Positions 8,892 to 18,099 of a stretch of 54,439 nt of DNA are shown here, piece after piece. How positions within the stretch are numbered: position 1 is the stretch's first letter; every line of letters begins with the position of its first letter. This DNA comes from a bacterium (candidate division B38) B3_B38 (GTDB lineage Bacteria > Acidobacteriota > B3-B38 > Guanabaribacteriales > B3-B38), in NCBI GenBank assembly GCA_005223145.1, contig NJBL01000007.1, forward strand, positions 1 through 54,439, in the 5' to 3' direction. The translations under genes were made by a program, and so were the position numbers. The notes below the pieces were generated by a model. The model saw only the letters and a list, made by a program, of their open reading frames with translations, did not search any database and was not told where the DNA came from.

Positions 8892-9602
8892 TTAAATCTG
8901 CAGCTTTCCGTTGACTACCATATCCTTGAGTTTGAATTTGCACCTGAGGGTAAGGTCATTCAATCGAGTGGAAAAGGTCACCTCCTTATCCTCAAGGGTA
9001 AGGAGGGGCTTACCATCCTCTTCCCGGGGGAAGATAAAAAGGGCAACTCTCTTATTCTCCATGGTGGGAGGGAGGTAGTCGAGCACCGGGATCTTCTTTC
9101 GGGTTTTGGTCTGCAGATAGGTCATCTTCATTATCTTATCCTTCAATGCGGGGAGAATAAGCTCGGGGTCGCTGGTGGTTATATTTATCCGAATGTAGCT
9201 CTCGGGGGCCTTGAGAAATCTTTCTATCTGAATCACATCCAGCGGCTGCCTCTGCAGCTGAGTATAGCGTACTATAGCCTGCTTCCAGGGCAAAGCTGAA
9301 ATCCAGGAGATGTAGTAGACCTGCTCTGCGGACCGCTCCTCCTCCGGAGAAAGGACGGGTGGATTGATAGGGACCCTCCTGTTGGGCTCTTCGCCAATAA
9401 TGTTGGTGTCCCGGGAGATTATATCTGTCTTTGAGAAGGAATATCTCCACTTCTTGACCCAGGGAGAATCAAAGAGGAGCTTGCGAACCTCCTTTTCCGT
9501 CCACTCGGCAAAAGGCTTTTCCTGCCAGAATTTTCCACCCTTGCCAGCTCCCCCTGCCATCAAGAAGATTAGCATAAGGACGCCAATTGCCCTTTTTCTC
9601 AT
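8892..9602 (-). CDS. Exported protein of unknown function
   Basis: The product is 236 aa and I do not recognise an enzyme. It begins with a signal peptide (KRAIGVLMLIFLMAGGAG). After it comes a short motif (FAEWTEKEVRKLLFDSPW) that I associate with small exported proteins frequent in Acidobacteriota-like genomes, then a mixed alpha/beta region ending in several beta strands. I start it at the ATG at 9602-9600 because the signal peptide begins there; the frame extends 14 codons upstream with a TTG but no good RBS. It converges with the Tat operon, its stop lying 24 nt from that operon's end. Role unknown. Confidence 0.6.
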   Translation of the reverse strand: MRKRAIGVLMLIFLMAGGAGKGGKFWQEKPFAEWTEKEVRKLLFDSPWVKKWRYSFSKTDIISRDTNIIGEEPNRRVPINPPVLSPEEERSAEQVYYISWISALPWKQAIVRYTQLQRQPLDVIQIERFLKAPESYIRINITTSDPELILPALKDKIMKMTYLQTKTRKKIPVLDYLPPTMENKRVALFIFPREEDGKPLLTLEDKEVTFSTRLNDLTLRCKFKLKDMVVNGKLQI

Positions 9603-9852
9603 TGTCTGATACCGCTTCTTATATTTTGTGTGCCTGTAATACAACTACTTTTTAAAAGAATAACTTATTCCCTGAGGAATGTCAAGATTCATGCTCCAGG
9701 TATGGTGGCAAATACCCTTTGACGGAGGAGGGCTTTTATATTATAATTAATTATATTTATTGAGTCACCTCGAAAGGAAATCGTTGAGAAGCGATGTCGT
9801 TTTTGGGGTCAAATGCTTAACTCCCTTTACTGGAATCAGAGAGGAGGAATAA

Positions 9853-10848
9853 ATGAAGCGTAGCTTAATGTTCATCACAGGAGTCGGACTTGCTGTCCTT
9901 ATGCTCTTTTCACCAGAGGTAATAGAGGGAAAGGAGTATGGCGAGGGAGCGAAGGATTGCCAGCAGTTGTCCCCTCCTCCGGCAGCCCAGCAGGAGGAGA
10001 GGGTTCAATCCCCGGAGTTCGAAGCCCTGCAGCAGCTCATCGACGAAGGAGCAGCCCGCTCGGAAATACCCCTGAAGTTTAAGGTCAATTATTTTTATAC
10101 CAAGGAGAACCTCACTTATTGTCCCCTGATATTCGAAGTTCAAGGGTCAGATATATCCTTTGGGAAAGAGACCGGAGGAAATGAGGCGCTGCTAAAGGCT
10201 TTCGGGACCGTCCGCTCCCCGGAAGGAGAGGTAGTAGCTCCCTACTTTTATTTGCCCATGCAGCTCTATCTGACCGACCCCCAGCTGGAGAGTTTCCAGC
10301 AGGGAGACTACCTGTGGTCGGTCTCCATGTTTATACCCCCGGGGGAATATTATCTCTACTTTGGGCTCCGAAACGAGGTGGATGGCAAGATGACCACCCT
10401 AATGAAGCCTCTGGTGGTGCCCAATTTCTCCCCGGATAAGCTATCGGTAAGCGATATAGTTCTGGCAAAGGAGCTGCGCCGTAAACCAGACTCGGTACTG
10501 GAAGCTATCACTGTCTACGACGGCCTCAGCTTCGGGAGCATAGCCTACCAGATAAACTTCGACAACAAATTCCAGGCGGAAGACCAGATCGAGTTTGTCT
10601 TTATGGTGTCTGGAGCAGGTGTCGACCCTCAAACTCAGAATCCCTCTTTAAAGGTAGATTATATTATCAAGAAGGACGGCACCAATATCGGTCAGTTCCC
10701 CTTGCAATACCAGATAACCACGGTGAGCCAGCCCTTGCCCCTCAAGCTCTTTAAGCTCAGTCCTGGAAGCTACACCTTTGAGATAACGATAACCGACCTC
10801 ACCACCCAGGCTACTACCACCAAGTCGGTCTCCTTCGTCATCATTTAG
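9853..10848 (+). CDS. Secreted protein of unknown function
   Basis: The product is 331 aa with an N-terminal signal peptide (LMFITGVGLAVLMLFSP). A low-complexity linker with PPPAAQQEE follows, then a region rich in beta strands whose last 90 residues look like an immunoglobulin-like fold (VEYIIKK-type strands, LSPGSYTFEITITD, ending in hydrophobic VSFVII). No catalytic motif is visible. GAGGAGG lies just before the ATG. It is divergent from the preceding gene. The family is unknown to me; a structural or binding role in the periplasm or envelope is only an inference. Confidence 0.6.
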   Translation: MKRSLMFITGVGLAVLMLFSPEVIEGKEYGEGAKDCQQLSPPPAAQQEERVQSPEFEALQQLIDEGAARSEIPLKFKVNYFYTKENLTYCPLIFEVQGSDISFGKETGGNEALLKAFGTVRSPEGEVVAPYFYLPMQLYLTDPQLESFQQGDYLWSVSMFIPPGEYYLYFGLRNEVDGKMTTLMKPLVVPNFSPDKLSVSDIVLAKELRRKPDSVLEAITVYDGLSFGSIAYQINFDNKFQAEDQIEFVFMVSGAGVDPQTQNPSLKVDYIIKKDGTNIGQFPLQYQITTVSQPLPLKLFKLSPGSYTFEITITDLTTQATTTKSVSFVII

Positions 10849-10921
10849 AGAGAGGAGATTTATAAGGGAGGGGCTCTCAGTCTTTTCGTGGTCCGTTGGG
10901 AAAGTGAGTTGTTCTCATAAA

Positions 10922-11005
10922 AAAGCTTCGCCCCTGAAAGAGGGGGAGCTATCATCCTCATTTTCCCAATAGGGAGTTATTAAGCACCCATTACCCCGAA
11001 GCTTT
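10922..11005. repeat. Long-range inverted repeat in the gap before rnr
   Basis: AAAGCTTCG (10922-10930) is matched by CGAAGCTTT (10997-11005), with a smaller GCCCC/GGGGG pairing nested inside. It may help terminate transcription of the upstream gene, but there is no clean U-tract, so the function is open. Confidence 0.35.
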
Positions 11006-11079
11006 CCGCCACCTTTTTCTGTCAGTGGAACAGAACTTATGCTATCATAAATTGGGATTTTTATAAATTTTGGAGAGCG

Positions 11080-13206
11080 ATGTTACCGGATAGAGAGAAT
11101 TTAGCTCGCCTGATATTAGCTTCTATAAAAGCCCCCATATCGTGGCGGGGTTTAATTCGGCTGATGAAGGTTGAGCGGAAGGACCGGCAGGAGTTCGAGA
11201 AGCTTCTGGAAAACCTGGTCTCCGAAGGAAGATTGGTTAAAGTAAGAGGAAATAAGTATGCCCTGTCAAGCAGGATTAGGCTTATCCCCGGGCGGTTATG
11301 GTATAAAGACTACCAAAAATATGGATGGGTAACCCCTGAGGTAGAGGGGCAACCCGACATTTACATCAGTGCCCATAAGTTGAAGGGGGCTCTCCGGGGT
11401 GACCGAGTGCTGGTAAAAATAGAGAGAAAAGGAAGAAAAGGCTACAAGCCCGAAGGTTCCATAGTAAGGGTCATTCAGCGGGCTACCCATAAGATAACAG
11501 GGTTGTACAAGCCCCAGGGAAACCATGGTTGGGTTGTCCCCCTCGATGCGGGAGAGCTCCCCCGGCTTTTTATCCCGCCAGATAAAAAGGGGGATGCCCG
11601 GGATGGGATCTATGTAATTGCCGATATAATAAAATATCCCTCCTCATCCCGCCCGCCTGAGGGAGCAGTCAGGGAGGTGCTGGGCTACCCGGAGGAGCCC
11701 GGTATCGATGTGGAGGTGATAATAAGGAAGTACGCTATCCCCTACCAGTTCCCGGAGGAGGTTGTTGAGGAGGCAGCTGCCCTCCCTTCGGAAGTTGGTG
11801 AGGAGGAAATAGCCGGCAGAAGAGACTTTCGCCACCTGCCCACTATCACTATTGACGGGGAGCGCGCCCAGGACTTTGACGATGCCGTCTCCATGGAGAA
11901 GCTTCCCAATGGAAACTATCGGCTGGGGGTCCATATCGCCGATGTCACACAATATGTAAAGGAGGGGAGCCCTATCGATAGAGAGGCATTCCGCCGGGGA
12001 ACCAGCATCTACTTCCCTGATAAGAGTATCCCTATGCTTCCCCGTCATCTCTCCAGTGGCATTTGTAGCTTGAACCCCCTGGTTGACCGCCTCACCCTTT
12101 CTGTTATGATGGAATTTGACCCCCAGGGGAATAGGGTGGGCTATAGTTTCCAGCCCTCAGTTATCACCAGCAAGGAGCGTATGACCTACTCCGTGGTGAA
12201 GAGACTGTTGGAGGATAAAGACCGTTCTCTACGGCAGCGATACACTCATCTGCTGGAGAGCCTTCAGCTTATGGAGGAGCTCTGCCACCTTCTGCTGGAG
12301 CGGAAGCATAGAAGGGGAGGCCTCGATTTTGACATACCAGAGCCGGACATAATCGTAGACCAGAGGGGGGAGATGACCGGCATTATAAAAACCCGCCAGA
12401 GTATCGCTCATCGGATAATCGAGGAGTTCATGATAGCCGCCAACGAGACTGTAGCTTCTCACCTCTTCAGCAACAGCCCCATCTCTTTATACCGGGTGCA
12501 CGATGAGCCCGATCCGGAAAAAATAGCTGAGTTCGGTATGTTTATCTCCCGCTTTGGCTACCATCTACCTTCTTCCCTATCGCCACCCCCGGTTCAATCT
12601 CTCCAGGATATTGTGAGGAAGGTAAAGGGGAAGCCCGAGGAGTCGATTGTGGTCTACTCGCTCCTGCGCTCCCTTAAGCTGGCTCACTATGCGGAAAAAA
12701 ATGGTGGGCATTATGGATTGGCTATACCCATCTACACCCAGTTCACCTCACCCATAAGGAGGTATCCCGACCTGGTGGTCCACCGACTCCTTAAAAACCT
12801 TCTTCAGAGGTCTGAGGGGGAGGTTGAGAAGGAAGGATATTCACCCCATAAGCTCGGCGAAATTGCTCGCCAGTCCTCAGAACGGGAGAGAGCAGCCCTG
12901 GAGGCGGAGCGGGAGCTGATAGAGTGGAAGAAGGTAAAATTTATGTCCCATAGGATCGGTGAGGAGTACTCCGCCTTCGTCAAGGAGATTGACCGCCGTG
13001 GCATCTATCTGGAGCTGGAGGAGTACTTTGTGGATGGGTTTCTACCGATTTCGGCTCTCCGGGACGACCGATACTACTATGACAAGAGCCACTACCGGCT
13101 GAAAGGGGAGCGCACAGGGAAGGTCCTTCAACTGGGCGACCACATCAGGGTGATAGTAGCACGGGCAGACCGGGAGAGACGCCTGATAGAGTTCTCCCTT
13201 CCTTGA
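11080..13206 (+). CDS. rnr: Ribonuclease R
   Basis: The product is 708 aa, a processive 3'-to-5' exoribonuclease that degrades structured RNA in the cytoplasm. Domain order: N-terminal winged helix (about 1-65), two cold-shock OB folds (about 70-230), RNB catalytic domain (about 255-590) and a C-terminal S1 domain (about 630-705). The RNB motif is complete: DAQDFDDAV-type acidic cluster (here RAQDFDDAVS) and the signature QFTSPIRRYPDL. It is a little shorter than E. coli RNase R, mainly lacking the long basic tail. The ATG at 11080 has GGAGAG correctly spaced. It appears to be a single-gene unit. Confidence 0.95.
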   Translation: MLPDRENLARLILASIKAPISWRGLIRLMKVERKDRQEFEKLLENLVSEGRLVKVRGNKYALSSRIRLIPGRLWYKDYQKYGWVTPEVEGQPDIYISAHKLKGALRGDRVLVKIERKGRKGYKPEGSIVRVIQRATHKITGLYKPQGNHGWVVPLDAGELPRLFIPPDKKGDARDGIYVIADIIKYPSSSRPPEGAVREVLGYPEEPGIDVEVIIRKYAIPYQFPEEVVEEAAALPSEVGEEEIAGRRDFRHLPTITIDGERAQDFDDAVSMEKLPNGNYRLGVHIADVTQYVKEGSPIDREAFRRGTSIYFPDKSIPMLPRHLSSGICSLNPLVDRLTLSVMMEFDPQGNRVGYSFQPSVITSKERMTYSVVKRLLEDKDRSLRQRYTHLLESLQLMEELCHLLLERKHRRGGLDFDIPEPDIIVDQRGEMTGIIKTRQSIAHRIIEEFMIAANETVASHLFSNSPISLYRVHDEPDPEKIAEFGMFISRFGYHLPSSLSPPPVQSLQDIVRKVKGKPEESIVVYSLLRSLKLAHYAEKNGGHYGLAIPIYTQFTSPIRRYPDLVVHRLLKNLLQRSEGEVEKEGYSPHKLGEIARQSSERERAALEAERELIEWKKVKFMSHRIGEEYSAFVKEIDRRGIYLELEEYFVDGFLPISALRDDRYYYDKSHYRLKGERTGKVLQLGDHIRVIVARADRERRLIEFSLP

Positions 13207-13358
13207 AGAGATGACCGCCCTCCTTTCCCATATTATAATAAGACAGACAGGGAAAATTGCCATGAGAGGGTTTTGCTATAATCAGGTCCGTCAGCTCATT
13301 TTAACATGATATTTAACACAGCGAACACTAAATTGCTGAATAGCTAAGGGAGGCAGTT

Positions 13359-13820
13359 ATGAGGAAGATAAAAGAGGTTGTTGTAGTCTTGGTTCTCTGC
13401 ATTTTGTTTGGCGGAGTAGCCTATCATACCCTGGAAAGAGGATGGTATGTGGGAGGAGTGGTTCTGGCTCTAAGCACCCTGCCTTTAATTGCCGCCAAAC
13501 TCTGCCGCCTCAACATGACACGGATGATACCCGATATGGTCTTTGGTGCCATGGACACCGGGCTGCTCACCATCCCGGCTATAGCCGGGGGGACGCTCTT
13601 CGGCGTGCTGGGAGCGATAGTAGGGAGTGTGATTGGTGATTCCATCACCGATGGGATAGCGGGATTTTTTGAGGGGAGTATTGCCGAGTGGCTGCGGAGC
13701 AAGGGCATAGAGGAATCCCGCCTCCCCCTCAGTTCGGCTCTGGGGAAGATGAGCGGTTGTTTGTTGGGTAGTGGGCTGGTTCTTATCCTGGCTACTCTGA
13801 TAGGGGTGAGAATGGGATAG
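13359..13820 (+). CDS. Small integral membrane protein, Gly-rich
   Basis: The product is 153 aa with about four hydrophobic segments. The third (LLTIPAIAGGTLFGVLGAIVG) is glycine-rich and is followed by SVIGDSITDGIAGFFEG, resembling glycine-zipper membrane proteins. I do not recognise a named family. GGGAGG precedes the ATG. It lies 46 nt upstream of another membrane-protein gene in the same direction, so the two may be co-transcribed. Role unknown. Confidence 0.6.
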   Translation: MRKIKEVVVVLVLCILFGGVAYHTLERGWYVGGVVLALSTLPLIAAKLCRLNMTRMIPDMVFGAMDTGLLTIPAIAGGTLFGVLGAIVGSVIGDSITDGIAGFFEGSIAEWLRSKGIEESRLPLSSALGKMSGCLLGSGLVLILATLIGVRMG

Positions 13821-13866
13821 GAATTTTAAAAGGCTGTTCAGATTAAAAAAGGAGGTCTGAGGGACG

Positions 13867-14535
13867 ATGGTCAGTAAAGCTCTTTTCCGCTGGGCAGGTT
13901 GGTGTGCCATAATTTTTGGTGTCCTGGGATTAGCCGCATATATAACACATAGCGCTGCTCTTGGGTTTTCTTCGGGAACCCCGTCAATCCCCGGAGGACT
14001 CATGGAGATTTACGGCAGGGGGGGAATTCGGGCGGGACATCTGCTGGAATATATCTCCCTCTTCTTCTTGCTCCCCGCCCTGATAGGTATGGCTCTCTTT
14101 CTCAAGAAGAGGTCTCCCGGGAGAGCAGTGGTGGGATTGGGGTTCGGCTTAGTTTACTTAATAGGGGTCTTCCTGCTCAGCGCGATGACAGGCAAGATTA
14201 TTAATATGGTTTCCAACCCCGGCAGAATGGTTGACGAAGCCTTCAAGGCTCAGGTAGCCCTTCTGAACCTGGTTGGTGAATCTATCTTCTATCCCCTTCT
14301 GGGGATGGGGTTTCTCTTTTTTATCCTCTGGGGGCTTGCCTTCCGGCGAGGGAATATGGCAGAAAGGTGGGTGGGCAGCATCTTTATCTTGCAGGCTGCG
14401 ATGGTAGCGCTTACCTTCCTCTTCTTCGCCCTTCAGATGAATACCCTGGCAAATGTGGGGATTCTCTTGCAGACGGTGATAACCACCGCTGCCTTTATTA
14501 TGAGCGGGATACTCCTCCTGGAAGCTTCGCCCTGA
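13867..14535 (+). CDS. Integral membrane protein, DUF4386-like
   Basis: The product is 222 aa with six or seven predicted transmembrane helices. A first helix at about 12-30 is followed by an outside loop, then alternating hydrophobic blocks to the C-terminus. The overall look (helix pattern, VGESIFYPLLGMGFLFF, NMAERWVGSIF) is like the uncharacterised DUF4386 membrane family; this is a weak resemblance. AAGGAGG lies before the ATG. A clear intrinsic terminator follows at 14553-14579, closing the unit. Function unknown. Confidence 0.55.
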   Translation: MVSKALFRWAGWCAIIFGVLGLAAYITHSAALGFSSGTPSIPGGLMEIYGRGGIRAGHLLEYISLFFLLPALIGMALFLKKRSPGRAVVGLGFGLVYLIGVFLLSAMTGKIINMVSNPGRMVDEAFKAQVALLNLVGESIFYPLLGMGFLFFILWGLAFRRGNMAERWVGSIFILQAAMVALTFLFFALQMNTLANVGILLQTVITTAAFIMSGILLLEASP

Positions 14536-14552
14536 AGTCATCTCGCCTTTTT

Positions 14553-14579
14553 AACTCCTCTCATCCAGAGGGGTTTTTC
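14553..14579 (+). terminator. Intrinsic terminator
   Basis: AACTCCTCT (14553-14561) pairs over nine positions (one T-G) with AGAGGGGTT (14567-14575) around the loop CATCC. The pairing runs into a short U-rich tail. It lies 17 nt after the stop of the upstream membrane-protein gene. Confidence 0.6.
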
Positions 14580-14687
14580 CCTACCTGAAGCCACCCTCAA
14601 GAGAGAACCCTCTTATAAGAGACAAATGCTTTTAATTGAGGAGTCAGGCGTGCGGTTGAGATTTGATAACGAAGGGCAAATCCCTCT

Positions 14688-15155
14688 TCAGCCCCTTGCC
14701 ATGCTAAGGAGCTCTTCCTCCACCAAACGCACCGCTCGAGGGATTGCTTTCTGAACCAGGGGGGTGCACTCTTCGGAGAATGTTTGATTATCTGCTATTT
14801 CTACTGCAAAGATAATGATTTCCTTTGGCACTTTCAGTCCCATCTGCTTCCCAAATTTCATGGCTGTCGGCAGGTTTGTTTGGTGAACGGAAGTTAGATG
14901 AACAGACCTATCAAACACCTCGGGTTTGAAGGAGTAAATCTCGCCTACTTTCCCTCCCTTTGTCTTTACGGAATCAATAATTATCGCTTTATCATACCCG
15001 AGGAGGAGGTCCATCAAATAGAAACCGCTTAGGGATGATTCCTCCACTACCACCTCTTTCGGGAGGGACCTTTTTTGGAGCTCTCTGGCTATATAAATCC
15101 CCACCCCATCATCTGTCAGGATGGGGTTTCCCAAACCGAGGACTAGTATCTTCAT
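14688..15155 (-). CDS. [NiFe] hydrogenase maturation endopeptidase (HyaD/HycI family)
   Basis: The product is 155 aa. The family removes the C-terminal peptide of the hydrogenase large subunit after the metal centre is installed. Seen here: LGLGNPILTDDGVGIYIARE with the first metal-binding Asp, D at the LLGYDKAIIIDSVK strand, and the H in SVHQTNL, all in the expected order. Its ATG overlaps the stop of the large subunit by 4 nt, so it is translationally coupled to its own substrate and closes the operon. Length fits the family. It probably acts only on the large subunit encoded next to it. Confidence 0.9.
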   Translation of the reverse strand: MKILVLGLGNPILTDDGVGIYIARELQKRSLPKEVVVEESSLSGFYLMDLLLGYDKAIIIDSVKTKGGKVGEIYSFKPEVFDRSVHLTSVHQTNLPTAMKFGKQMGLKVPKEIIIFAVEIADNQTFSEECTPLVQKAIPRAVRLVEEELLSMARG

Positions 15156-16609
15156 CTCTTGAAAGTCTGGATCAGCTCCTGGTGGTGATTGTATATGTTG
15201 ACCTCCAGGGGCATCTGTCCCGGTAGGGTGTGGGTGCCGCAGGCGAAGCAGGGGTCGTAGGCTCGGAAAGCCATCTCCACCATATTCAATATTCCATCAT
15301 CTACCTTACCCTTTTTGATGACCCCCTGAGCAGCTTTCTTGATGGACATGCATATAGCAGCACTGTTGTTCACAGTGGCTACAATGAGGTTGACCTTGGT
15401 GATAATACCATCCGGGTCGGTCTGATAGTGGTGATAGAGCGTTCCGCGACAGGCTTCCACCACCCCCACTCCTTCGGTAGGCGTCTCGGTGGGAACAATG
15501 CGGATGTTATCGCTGGTTATCTCCTCATCCTGGATCAGCTCAAGCAGGTGCTCGGCGGCGTACATCATCTCAATTACCCGCGCCCAGTTGGTGGCCAGAG
15601 TGTGCGGGACAGGCTTTCCTCCCAGGGTCTGGTAGAACTTCTCATACTCTTCCTGCGCCACCGGGGTGGCCATCCCATCCGCCGCATTGAGGCGGGCTAA
15701 GGGGGCTACCCGGTACACACCGCTATCTTTGCCTCCGACGAAGCCTTTCCAGCCGACACCCTTGAGATAGGGGAACTTCAGATAGGACCAGGGTTCCACA
15801 TGCTCCTCAATATAGTTCAGGTACTCATGCGGCTTGAACTTGGCAAACTCCTTCCCCTCAGGGTCTACCACTCGAATATCCCCATCGTAGAAGTTGACCT
15901 TATTATGCTCGTCCACCAGCCCCATATAGTAGCTGGAAATGGTATAAGGGTCGCTGAGGATGAGGTCGACATACTCCTTGTTCTTCAGCACTATGTCGTC
16001 TATCGCTTTCAGGGTGAACTTACCGAACTCCACCGCGGACTTGGCCATCTCCTCTACCTCAGCCCTCTCCTCCTCGGTGAACCCTTTGGTAACCCCTCCA
16101 GGGATACCCCAGGTGGGATGAATCGGCTTGCCACCCAGCATCTCCAGTATCTTCTGCCCGTAAGCGCGATGCTTTATCACCTCTTTGCCTACATCAAGCC
16201 CTACCTTTTCGATAACCCCCAATATGTTCCTTTTGGCAGCAGGAGCAGTGGGACCGACAATAAAGTCTGGTCCCTGCAGATAGTAGAAAGCCAGCAAGTG
16301 GTCGGAAAAGTAGTAGGCGCTGTAAAAGAGTTCACGGAGCTTCTTGGCAGGTGAGGGGGGGTCAACCTTCCACAGGTCATCGCAGGCTTTAGTGGATGCC
16401 AGATGGTGTGCCGGAGGACAGACACCGCATATGCGCGGGGTTATGCGGGGAAGCTCCTCGGCGGGGCGCTCCTCGCAGAACTTCTCAAACCCTCGAAATT
16501 CGGGGATTTGCATGAAGGCATTGGCTACTTCCCCTTCCTCGTCAAGGAAGATCTCTATCTTCCCGTGTCCTTCCAGTCGGGTAACAGGGTCGATGGTTAT
16601 CCGTTTCAT
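15152..16609 (-). CDS. mvhA: [NiFe] hydrogenase large subunit (MvhA-like, group 3)
   Basis: The product is 485 aa and carries the H2-activating Ni-Fe site. The N-terminal ligand motif RICGVCPPAHH supplies Cys61 and Cys64, and the C-terminal motif DPCFACGTH supplies Cys454 and Cys457. All four ligands are cysteine, so this is not a [NiFeSe] enzyme. A 25-residue tail after His460 is the peptide removed by the protease encoded downstream. The sequence style and its neighbours mvhG and mvhD place it with the methyl-viologen-reducing, F420-non-reducing group 3 hydrogenases, which are soluble and lack a membrane anchor. GGAGGAG precedes the ATG; mvhG ends at the first base of this gene. Confidence 0.92.
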   Translation of the reverse strand: MKRITIDPVTRLEGHGKIEIFLDEEGEVANAFMQIPEFRGFEKFCEERPAEELPRITPRICGVCPPAHHLASTKACDDLWKVDPPSPAKKLRELFYSAYYFSDHLLAFYYLQGPDFIVGPTAPAAKRNILGVIEKVGLDVGKEVIKHRAYGQKILEMLGGKPIHPTWGIPGGVTKGFTEEERAEVEEMAKSAVEFGKFTLKAIDDIVLKNKEYVDLILSDPYTISSYYMGLVDEHNKVNFYDGDIRVVDPEGKEFAKFKPHEYLNYIEEHVEPWSYLKFPYLKGVGWKGFVGGKDSGVYRVAPLARLNAADGMATPVAQEEYEKFYQTLGGKPVPHTLATNWARVIEMMYAAEHLLELIQDEEITSDNIRIVPTETPTEGVGVVEACRGTLYHHYQTDPDGIITKVNLIVATVNNSAAICMSIKKAAQGVIKKGKVDDGILNMVEMAFRAYDPCFACGTHTLPGQMPLEVNIYNHHQELIQTFKR

Positions 16610-17577
16610 TACTTTTTCTCCTCCCTGAGTAGCTTTCGTTTCAACATCGAGTAGGGCAGAGTAAAGCGGTAAAAATAACCAGCTGGGTCCGGGATGGAGT
16701 TGACAAACTCTCCTACCCTTTCCTCCTCGTTGATGGCGCTGATAGAGGCTATGGCGCTCAGGAGTTTTGCCCCCTGGTCGTGGATCTCCGGCGCGGGACC
16801 GAAGCAGCCCCGGCAGGGCTGGTTAGCATTAATGCACCGGTTGCCGCAGCCACTGCGGGTAGCCGGTCCGCAGCAGATTACCCCCTCCTCCAAAAAGCAT
16901 TTCTCATTGTTGGGTATGGTATGCACAATGCGTTTAAATTGGGGGACGATCTTTTCCTCCCTCAATCGCTCGCAGGTGTCGCATAGGGTCTTATCCCCGG
17001 CGATAACTGAGCCTTCCGGGGGTAGCTCTTTCTTGATGAGAGCCTCCACCAGGGTCATTATCTGGTCAGGGACCGGTGGGCAACCGGGGACAAAGTAGTC
17101 AACCTTTACTGTCTGACCAAGTGTATGAACCGTATCATAAAATTCGGGAATAGTTATCTCCCCTTCTTTAACCTTGGTAACTTCCTGAGGAAGGATATTA
17201 TCGGGATTGACTGTAGAGGGAGTCTCTAAATAAGCTCGATTCATTACCTCATGGCGGTAGAAAAAGTTAGCCAGCCCGGGGATTGAACCGTGACAGGCAC
17301 AGGCACCGAAAGCCACCATTATCTTGGACTTCTTCCTCAACAGGTGGGCTAAATGCTCCTGCTCAGACATCCTGATGGCTCCATTGAAGAAGCAGACATC
17401 GATGGAGTTATCCTTCATCGCCTCCACATCTTTATATTTGAAGTCCAAGGCTACCGGCCAGAAGACGATGTCGGCAATCTCTATCACCTTGAGGATGTTC
17501 TCATGGACATCCAATACCGCAACCTCACACCCCCCACAGCTGGAAGCCCAATAAAATGCTAACTTGTATTTTTCCAT
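16609..17577 (-). CDS. mvhG: [NiFe] hydrogenase small subunit (MvhG-like)
   Basis: The product is 322 aa and carries Fe-S clusters that wire the Ni-Fe site to partner proteins. The proximal cluster motif is at ASSCGGCE (Cys14, Cys17) with later ligands in GACACHG and VPGCPP. Further Cys groups (CDTCER, then CCGPATRSGCG and CRGCFGP) give medial and distal clusters. There is no Tat signal, which fits a cytoplasmic enzyme. I start at ATG 17577 because it has AAGGAGGG upstream and the homologous N-terminus begins there; the frame is open 41 codons further up but would overlap mvhD. Two nucleotides separate it from mvhD. Confidence 0.92.
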   Translation of the reverse strand: MEKYKLAFYWASSCGGCEVAVLDVHENILKVIEIADIVFWPVALDFKYKDVEAMKDNSIDVCFFNGAIRMSEQEHLAHLLRKKSKIMVAFGACACHGSIPGLANFFYRHEVMNRAYLETPSTVNPDNILPQEVTKVKEGEITIPEFYDTVHTLGQTVKVDYFVPGCPPVPDQIMTLVEALIKKELPPEGSVIAGDKTLCDTCERLREEKIVPQFKRIVHTIPNNEKCFLEEGVICCGPATRSGCGNRCINANQPCRGCFGPAPEIHDQGAKLLSAIASISAINEEERVGEFVNSIPDPAGYFYRFTLPYSMLKRKLLREEKK

Positions 17578-17579
17578 CT

Positions 17580-18014
17580 CTAATGTTTCCCTCCTTTGGG
17601 CTGGGGAACCTTCCAATTGAGGGGACCCAGAGCCTTGATCTGCTCGGTAAACTCGTTTACCACTCTGGCGTATTTCTCCCCTTCGGAAGCGGAGACCCAT
17701 TCCAGACGGAGACGTCCCTCTTCAACTCCCAGCTGCTTTAGCATCTTCTTGAGCAGAGGGATGCGCCGCATTGTCTTCAGGTTACCTTCCTGATAGTGGC
17801 AGTCAGAGGGCGGGTGGCAGCCTGCAATAAGGACTCCATCCGCTCCCTCCAAGAAGGCTTTTATGACAAATGTGGGATCAACCCTGCCGCTGCACATCAC
17901 CCTTATAGGGCGAACATTGGGTGCATAGACCATTCGGGAAGTACCCGCCAGGTCCGCTCCCGCATAGGAGCACCAGTTGCAAAGAAATCCCACAATTTTA
18001 GGTTCAAAGACCAT
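17580..18014 (-). CDS. mvhD: Hydrogenase iron-sulfur subunit (MvhD-like electron connector)
   Basis: The product is 144 aa. MvhD carries a [2Fe-2S] cluster and passes electrons from the hydrogenase to HdrA. The conserved core is plain: PKIVGFLCNWCSYAGADLAG, then RVMCSGRVDP, and CHPPSDCHY. Length matches free-standing MvhD. All cluster residues here are Cys, unlike archaeal homologs that can use selenocysteine. It sits between the fumarate-reductase-like flavoprotein gene and mvhG, in the order expected of an Mvh-Hdr operon with an insertion. Confidence 0.92.
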   Translation of the reverse strand: MVFEPKIVGFLCNWCSYAGADLAGTSRMVYAPNVRPIRVMCSGRVDPTFVIKAFLEGADGVLIAGCHPPSDCHYQEGNLKTMRRIPLLKKMLKQLGVEEGRLRLEWVSASEGEKYARVVNEFTEQIKALGPLNWKVPQPKGGKH

Positions 18015-18099
18015 CCTTTTTCCTCCTTCCTATCGACTTTTAGAGGCATCTGGATGCTATCTTGATATTATCCTTCGCTGGTGTCGATTTTTATCCCGG

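Noticed and set aside
17578-17700. A 41-residue N-terminal extension of the hydrogenase small subunit
   Set aside because: It overlaps mvhD, has no family similarity, and a better RBS and start exist at 17577.
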